Shown one piece after another: positions 13,450 through 17,823 of a DNA stretch of 17,823 nt. Each line of letters opens with the position of its first letter. The stretch's first letter is position 1. The notes beneath the pieces are model-generated. The model worked only from the letters and a program-made list of their open reading frames with translations. It was not told the origin of the DNA and made no database searches. Made by a program: the position numbers and the translations under genes. The DNA comes from UBA4655 sp964585575 (GTDB taxonomy: Bacteria; Planctomycetota; Planctomycetia; Pirellulales; UBA1268), in the NCBI GenBank assembly GCA_964585575.1, contig CAZPEM010000063.1:1-17823 (forward strand), read 5' to 3'.

Positions 13450-14631
13450 GTGCCTCCGATTGACGCTGCTGCAGGAACGCCGATCCGCCTCGCGGTGCTC
13501 GGAAGCACCGGCAGCATCGGGAAGAGCACGCTCGACGTCGTTCGCGCTTCCGACGGTCGGCTGAGCGTCTTTCTGCTCGCGGCCCGGGCCAGCGGCAGGG
13601 CGCTCATCGAGCAGGCGAGGGCCTTTCGGCCATCGTGGGTCGTCGTCGCCGATCCGGCGGCCGCCGAGGGCATCCGTGCCGCGGACCTGCCTGCCGGAAC
13701 CCGCCTCGCGGAGGGGGATGACGCGCTCGCCGAACTCGTCCGCGGCCCGGAGATCGACAGGGTCGTGTCGGCGATCGTCGGGGCCGCCGGTCTCAAGAGC
13801 ACATGGGCGGCGGTGGAGGCCGGGAAGACGGTCGCCCTCGCGAACAAGGAGACGCTCGTCATGGCGGGGCCGCTCGTGATGAAGCTGGCCGAGCGGAGCG
13901 GGGCGACGATCCTGCCGGTGGACAGCGAGCACTCGGCGATCCATCAGGCGCTCGCGTCGGGGGCCCGCCACGAGGTCGCCCGGCTCGTGCTCACCGCCAG
14001 CGGCGGCCCGTTTCGCACGACGCCCGCCGACGAGCTCGCGACGGTGACGCCCGAGCAGGCGCTTCGACACCCCACCTGGTCGATGGGCAGGAAAATCACG
14101 ATCGACTCGGCGACCATGATGAACAAGGCGCTCGAGATCATCGAGGCCCGGTGGCTGTTCGACATCCCGTCGGAGAAGATCTCGGTCGTCGTCCACCCGC
14201 AGTCGGTCGTCCACTCGATGGTCGAGTTCGTCGATGGCTCGGTCGTCGCACAGATGAGCCCGCCCGACATGCGGCTGCCGATTCAATACGCGATCGATCA
14301 CCCGCATCGGCGGCCCGGCCCGGCGAGGCGATTCGACTGGAACTGCGGATTTTCGCTCGACTTCGAGCCGCCCGATCCGGAGAGGTTTCCCGCGATCCGG
14401 CTCGGCCACGAGGCGGCCAGGCGTGGCGGGACGGCCGGTGCCGTGCTGAACGCGGCGAACGAGGCTGCTGTGCAGGGCTTCCTGGACGGCGAATTCGCCT
14501 TCACCGAGATCGCGGAGGTGAGCGGCCGGTTGCTCGAGGAGCACCCGTTCGAGGCCGAGCCGTCGCTCGAAGACATCTGCGGGATCGATGCATGGACGAG
14601 GGAGGAGGTTCAACGGTGGGCTGTTTCGTGA
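13450..14631 (+). CDS. dxr: 1-deoxy-D-xylulose 5-phosphate reductoisomerase
   Basis: Dxr converts DXP to 2-C-methyl-D-erythritol 4-phosphate with NADPH, the first committed step of the MEP isoprenoid pathway. The 393-residue protein is full length. Seen in order: NADPH loop GSTGSIG (18-24), AxANKE around 133-138, metal/substrate motif VDSEHSAI (D158, E160), SGGPFR, HPTWSMGRKITIDSATMMNK with Glu229 as third metal ligand, and HPQSVVHSMVE. All catalytic residues are present. GTG 13450 is taken as start because it sits directly before the Rossmann strand with about 12 residues to spare; the ribosome site is weak. The gene overlaps rseP by 16 bases. Pairing of dxr with an RseP-type protease gene is widespread in bacteria, which supports both calls. 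Confidence 0.96.
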   Translation: MPPIDAAAGTPIRLAVLGSTGSIGKSTLDVVRASDGRLSVFLLAARASGRALIEQARAFRPSWVVVADPAAAEGIRAADLPAGTRLAEGDDALAELVRGPEIDRVVSAIVGAAGLKSTWAAVEAGKTVALANKETLVMAGPLVMKLAERSGATILPVDSEHSAIHQALASGARHEVARLVLTASGGPFRTTPADELATVTPEQALRHPTWSMGRKITIDSATMMNKALEIIEARWLFDIPSEKISVVVHPQSVVHSMVEFVDGSVVAQMSPPDMRLPIQYAIDHPHRRPGPARRFDWNCGFSLDFEPPDPERFPAIRLGHEAARRGGTAGAVLNAANEAAVQGFLDGEFAFTEIAEVSGRLLEEHPFEAEPSLEDICGIDAWTREEVQRWAVS

Positions 14632-16706
14632 CCGTTTTTGCCGCGGCGACAGTTTTTGCCGCAGCGACGTGGGTCGAGTGGCTTGCGCAGCCGTCGAACT
14701 GGCTCGTCATCCTGCAGGTGGCCGGAGGGCTCGGCTTCGTGATCTTCGTCCACGAACTCGGCCACTTCCTCGTCGCGAAGGCTTGCGGCGTGAAGTGCGA
14801 GAAGTTCTTCCTCGGATTCGACGTCGGCGGGCTGAAGCTCGTGAGCTTCAAGCGGGGGGAGACGGAGTATGGCATCGGCGCCCTGCCGCTCGGCGGCTAC
14901 GTGAAGATGCTCGGGCAGGACGACAATCCCGCCGCCGCGGCGGAGGAGGCGAGGCGTGCGCTCGCATCGGGCGATCTCCCTGCCGAGCCGACGGGAGGCC
15001 CGCACCGGCCTTGGGATCCGCGGAGCTATCCGGCCCAGAGCGTGCCGGAGCGGATGGCGATCATCTCGGCGGGCGTCGTCATGAACGTTATCTTCGCCGT
15101 CTTGATGGCGGCGCTGGCGCTGTGGCTCGGCGTCCGCGAGATCACCTGCGAGGTCTCGAGCGTCCGGCCCGGCGGCGCGGCGTGGCGGGCGGGAATCCGC
15201 ACGGGTGACGAGATCGTCGCGATCGGCGGCAGGAAGTCGCCGATCTTCAGCGACCTTCAGAAGGGGGTCGCGCTCGGCGACCTCTCCAAGGGGGTGGAGT
15301 TCACGGTCCGCCGTCCCGGCGAGGGCTCGACCCGCACGCTCACGCTCCATCCCGACAAGGACCTCGGTCCGCCCACGATCGGCGTGACGAGCCCCTTTTC
15401 GACGACGATTCCCCGGAGTCTCGAGAAGGACGCCGACGGGCGGCTTCCGGGGGGAGCTGGTCGCACGACGCCGCCCCTCGAGCCGGGCGACCGCATCGTG
15501 GCGGTGGATGGCGCGCCGGTCGCGACCTACGCCGAACTCATCGCCGCCCTCTCCCGCACCCCGTCGAGCCCCGTGACGCTCACGATCGAGCGGCAGGCCT
15601 CGCGGGTGGACGCCGGAGCCGATGCCGGGCCCGCGACGAAGCTCGATGCGACGCTGCCCGCCCAGCCAGCGAAGTCCACCGGCATGTCGATGACGGTCGG
15701 GCCGATCGTCGCGGTGCAGGCCGACTCGCCCGCCGCTGCGGCGGGGATCGAGCCGGGCGATCGCCTGGTCTCGATCGACGGCGGGCCGGTCGGCGACCCG
15801 ATGACGCTCGCCGACAGGCTCGCCGGTCGGGCCGGAGAGCGGCTGTCGCTCGGCATCGAGCGGGGCGGCAAGTCGCTCGACGTCGCGGTCGTGCCGCGTC
15901 CGTCGGACTGGATCGAGGAGGCGAAGCTTCCCTCGAGCCCCGTCTCCGTGCCGGCGGTCGGGATCGCGATCGCGGTGGACGCGATCGTGTCGGCGGTCGA
16001 TCCCGAAGGGCCGGCGGCTCGGGCGGGCATCGTCGTCGGCGACGAGATCGAGCGGGCCGTGTTCGCCCGGCGGAAAGAAAAGGGACGCGAGGTGGACGGC
16101 CTTCCGCTCTCGAAGGAGGCCCGCAACTGGCCCTACGTCGAGAGCATCCTCCAGATCGCGAAGGACGACGTCTTCCTCGAGCTTTCGGTCAAGGGGAGCG
16201 ATGGTCGCAGCCGCTCCGTCGAGATCGATCCCGTGGTCGCGAAGGGAAGGTTCTCGATCGATCGTGGGCTCGTCTTCGAGCCGGTCACGAAGCTCGTGCG
16301 GGCGGAGGGAGTGAAGGCCGCGCTCGCCGGCGGATTCGCGAAGACGGTCGAGGATCTGTCGCTCGTCTACCGGTTTCTGCAAAAGCTGACGAGCAACCAG
16401 ATCAGCCCGCGGTTGCTTGGCGGTCCGATCGAGATCGCGAAGCAGGCAGGCCGTTCCGCGGAGGAAGGGTTCAGCCGTTTTCTGCTGTTTCTCACGATGT
16501 TGAGCGCGAATCTGGCGGTCATCAATTTCCTGCCCATCCCCGTTCTCGACGGCGGGCATATGGTGTTTCTGGCGTACGAGCTCGTCCGCGGCAAGCCGCC
16601 GAGCGATGGCGTGGTCGCTGTGCTCTCGTATCTCGGCCTTGCCCTGATCCTGACGTTGATGATGTTCGTGTTCGGGCTCGATCTCGGACTGATCCCAAGA
16701 CGGTAG
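14616..16706 (+). CDS. rseP: RseP-type site-2 (M50) membrane zinc protease with several PDZ domains
   Basis: RseP-type proteases cut membrane-spanning substrates such as anti-sigma factors and signal peptide remnants. The first helix carries HELGH (46-50) and the C-terminal part has NFLPIPVLDGG (637-647), supplying the third zinc ligand, then two more helices. Between these helices are PDZ-like modules: ITCEVSSVRPGGAAWRAGI (from 176), LEPGDRIVAVDGAP (about 287), IVAVQADSPAAAAGIEPGD (about 364) and a fourth at DAIVSAVDPEGPAARAGI (about 455). At 696 residues it is far longer than the 450 of E. coli RseP, which has two PDZ domains. GTG 14616 is chosen because GGAGGAGG ends 7 bases upstream; GTG 14628, overlapping the dxr stop as GTGA, is a poorer alternative. 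The N-terminus contains a VFAAAT duplication. Confidence 0.93.
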   Translation: MGCFVTVFAAATVFAAATWVEWLAQPSNWLVILQVAGGLGFVIFVHELGHFLVAKACGVKCEKFFLGFDVGGLKLVSFKRGETEYGIGALPLGGYVKMLGQDDNPAAAAEEARRALASGDLPAEPTGGPHRPWDPRSYPAQSVPERMAIISAGVVMNVIFAVLMAALALWLGVREITCEVSSVRPGGAAWRAGIRTGDEIVAIGGRKSPIFSDLQKGVALGDLSKGVEFTVRRPGEGSTRTLTLHPDKDLGPPTIGVTSPFSTTIPRSLEKDADGRLPGGAGRTTPPLEPGDRIVAVDGAPVATYAELIAALSRTPSSPVTLTIERQASRVDAGADAGPATKLDATLPAQPAKSTGMSMTVGPIVAVQADSPAAAAGIEPGDRLVSIDGGPVGDPMTLADRLAGRAGERLSLGIERGGKSLDVAVVPRPSDWIEEAKLPSSPVSVPAVGIAIAVDAIVSAVDPEGPAARAGIVVGDEIERAVFARRKEKGREVDGLPLSKEARNWPYVESILQIAKDDVFLELSVKGSDGRSRSVEIDPVVAKGRFSIDRGLVFEPVTKLVRAEGVKAALAGGFAKTVEDLSLVYRFLQKLTSNQISPRLLGGPIEIAKQAGRSAEEGFSRFLLFLTMLSANLAVINFLPIPVLDGGHMVFLAYELVRGKPPSDGVVAVLSYLGLALILTLMMFVFGLDLGLIPRR
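14634..14669 (+). repeat. Tandem 18-base duplication at the rseP N-terminus
   Basis: Units at 14634-14651 and 14652-14669 differ at two positions and encode VFAAAT twice. They lie just after the start codon, before the first catalytic membrane helix, and lengthen the hydrophobic N-terminal end. Frame is kept. Confidence 0.75.
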
Positions 16707-16710
16707 GCGT

Positions 16711-17424
16711 GTGACGATCCAACCCGCAGGCAGTGTTCAACCAGCAGGAAGTGTGGCCGATCCGCACGACGGCCGCGATGGCTTCTTCCCGCGGGGTGTG
16801 CAGGCGGTCGTGTTCGACGTCGTCGGAACGCTCGTGGAGCCCGCGCCTCCCGTGGCCGAGGCCTACCGGCTCGCTGCAAGTCGGCACGGACTCGATCGCC
16901 GCGAGGAGGAGATCGCCGCCCGCTTCCGGCAGGCGTGGCGGGTGCAGGAGGAGGCCGACGCCGTCGCGCCGATTCCGTTCGCCACGAGCCGCGTCCGCGA
17001 GCTCGACCGCTGGCGGCGGATCGTCACCGACGTCTTCGACGGCCATCCTGCGGGCGGAGCCATCTTCCGCGATCTCTGGGACCACTTCGGCCGGCCCGAA
17101 GCCTGGCGGGCGATTCCCGCCGGCCGCAGGCTCGTGCGGCACACGATCGACTCGGGGCTGACCGTCGTGCTCGCGAGCAACTTCGACGAGAGGCTGTTTC
17201 GGATCGCCGAGGTGGTCGAGCCGCTCACCTGGGCCGACCATGTGTTCGCCTCGTCGGAGATCGGCTGGCGGAAGCCGGCGGTCGAATTCTTCCGCCGGAT
17301 CGAGGAGCGGCTCGGCCTCGCCCCGGCCGAACTCATGATCGTCGGCGACGACCCCGAACTCGACATCGCCGCCGGCCGCCGCGCCGGCTGGCATGTGCAC
17401 GCCGTCGGCCGGCAGGCTCCGTGA
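16711..17424 (+). CDS. HAD-superfamily hydrolase-like protein with altered motif I
   Basis: This 237-residue protein has the HAD fold. Motif I reads FDVVGTL, with the nucleophile Asp36 present but the second Asp (general acid/base) replaced by Val38. Motif II is LASNFD, motif III lysine is in WRKP (Lys188) and motif IV is IVGDDPELD (Asp213, Asp214). The cap (about 45-120) is helical, C1 type. The loss of the second Asp resembles REG-2/HDHD3-like members, and such proteins may be poor phosphatases, so phosphatase activity should not be assumed. GTG 16711, 4 bases after the rseP stop, gives an N-terminal 30-residue tail including a QPAGSV duplication; GTG 16798 is another possible start. It is probably the last gene of the dxr-rseP operon. 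Confidence 0.85.
   Translation: MTIQPAGSVQPAGSVADPHDGRDGFFPRGVQAVVFDVVGTLVEPAPPVAEAYRLAASRHGLDRREEEIAARFRQAWRVQEEADAVAPIPFATSRVRELDRWRRIVTDVFDGHPAGGAIFRDLWDHFGRPEAWRAIPAGRRLVRHTIDSGLTVVLASNFDERLFRIAEVVEPLTWADHVFASSEIGWRKPAVEFFRRIEERLGLAPAELMIVGDDPELDIAAGRRAGWHVHAVGRQAP
16720..16755 (+). repeat. Tandem 18-base duplication at the HAD gene N-terminus
   Basis: Units at 16720-16737 and 16738-16755 differ at three positions and encode QPAGSV twice. They lie in a tail that is not part of the HAD fold. If GTG 16798 is the true start, this is an untranslated duplication between genes. Confidence 0.65.
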
Positions 17425-17456
17425 CGATCCGGCCTCGGGTCCAGCGTGATGGTTCG

Positions 17457-17503
17457 GGGCTGCCCCTCACGGCCAACCCGGGTCAACGCTGCTGGTTCGG
17501 GGC
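17457..17503 (+). repeat. Interspersed intergenic repeat, copy B
   Basis: This 47-base unit is identical to 17619-17665 except for one base (G for A before GTTCGGGGC). It contains GGGCTGCCCCTCACGG, CCAACCCGGGTCAACG and GCTGGTTCGGGGC blocks. The right end continues as CGCCCGTGCCCC, matching the layout of copy A at 3423-3480. The internal CCCGGG and GGGGC/GCCCC pairs could form hairpins. Confidence 0.8.
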
Positions 17504-17618
17504 CGCCCGTGCCCCTGGCCGGACGTTCGCCTCGGCCTTCCGGGCCTCGGCTCTCTGCATGTCCGCTTCGCTTCGCCATCCTGGCTTCGCTCGCTCCCAT
17601 AGCCCGGCTACGGGGCAC

Positions 17619-17665
17619 GGGCTGCCCCTCACGGCCAACCCGGGTCAACGCTGCTAGTTCGGGGC
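17619..17665 (+). repeat. Interspersed intergenic repeat, copy C
   Basis: This is the second near-perfect 47-base copy, starting 162 bases after copy B. It is preceded by GGGGCAC and followed by GGGGCAGCCACTCACGG, so it sits in the same kind of surroundings. Confidence 0.8.
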
Positions 17666-17723
17666 AGCCACTCACGGTCTTCGCAGAGGCATCGTGACGG
17701 AGGGGGCGGAGGTGAATCGCGAT

Positions 17724-17800
17724 CAGCTCCGCTCGGGCTTCCTGCTCGCGGACCTCAGCTCCGCTCGTGCTTCCTGCTCGCGGACCTCAGCTCCGCTCGG
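17724..17800 (+). repeat. 32-base tandem repeat, 2.4 copies
   Basis: Units at 17724-17755 and 17756-17787 differ by one base, and a third partial copy (CAGCTCCGCTCGG) begins at 17788. Each unit holds related halves (GCTCCGCTCG and TGCTCGCGGA). There are no spacers, so this is a direct tandem array. Its full extent may continue outside the window in altered form. Confidence 0.85.
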
Positions 17801-17823
17801 TGCCGCCCGTGTCGAGGACGGCC

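Larger units (their letters stand above)
17425..17823. other. Gene-free, repeat-rich right end
   Basis: No open frame here resembles a protein family. The stretch contains the interspersed repeat copies B and C, a low-complexity patch of CTTCGCTTCGCC-like sequence (17560-17600) and the 32-base tandem repeat from 17724. A GTG at 17694 opens a short frame to the window edge, but it runs through a repeat whose 32-base period would shift frame with each copy, so it is not called as a gene. Confidence 0.6.

Noticed and set aside
13803..14615. Upstream open extension of the rseP frame inside dxr
   Set aside because: It is a shadow of dxr. A strong ribosome site precedes GTG 14616 and the M50 protease sequence begins just after it.
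17724..17800. 32-base repeats considered as a CRISPR array
   Set aside because: The units are directly adjacent without spacers, and there are no cas genes in the window.
17694..17823. Possible start of a new gene running off the right edge (GTG 17694)
   Set aside because: It has no recognisable sequence and runs through a tandem repeat whose period is not a multiple of three.

Overview
The window looks like chromosomal DNA from a GC-rich planctomycete, probably of the Pirellula-Rhodopirellula type. The evidence is a sigma factor with the planctomycete-style region 1.2 and a direct jump from region 2 to region 4, a very long RseP-type protease, a MORN_2 repeat export protein, lipid A genes (lpxD, lpxI) showing an outer membrane, and a small two-helix membrane protein of a type I associate with this phylum. 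This placement is inference from gene content; no rRNA or tRNA gene is present.

Layout. 1-1355 (minus) is selO, running off the left edge. 1614-3416 (plus) is a sigma-70 family factor followed 9 bases later by an SDR-fold protein without the catalytic tyrosine. A stretch of intergenic repeat leads to a nucleoside-symporter-like MFS permease (3547-4863). 5022-7775 (plus) holds lpxD, lpxI and a lipoprotein-type methyltransferase. 7900-9111 (plus) is a sigma-54 activator without a sensor domain. A convergent/divergent group follows: a DCC-family (DUF393) protein (minus), an exported 13-repeat MORN protein (plus) whose start codon overlaps that of the DCC gene, a small membrane protein (minus) and ftsH (minus). 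Divergent from ftsH is dxr-rseP-HAD hydrolase (13450-17424, plus). The last 400 bases hold no convincing gene but contain interspersed and tandem repeats.

The main functional theme is the cell envelope. LpxD and LpxI make the lipid A precursor. Dxr starts isoprenoid synthesis, which supplies the undecaprenyl carrier. RseP and FtsH are membrane proteases. The methyltransferase lipoprotein and MORN protein are exported. The transcription factors (a sigma-70 family factor and a sigma-54 activator) both have inverted repeats near their starts.

I see no defence island, CRISPR array, prophage or transposase, and no clear new multigene system. The items most worth a second look are the exported methyltransferase with a leaderless-type promoter, the tyrosine-less SDR next to a sigma factor, the palindromic tandem repeat in the sigma-54 activator with an inverted repeat at its promoter, the start-codon overlap at 9586-9589, the multi-PDZ RseP, and the interspersed repeat family shared by 3423-3480 and 17457-17665.
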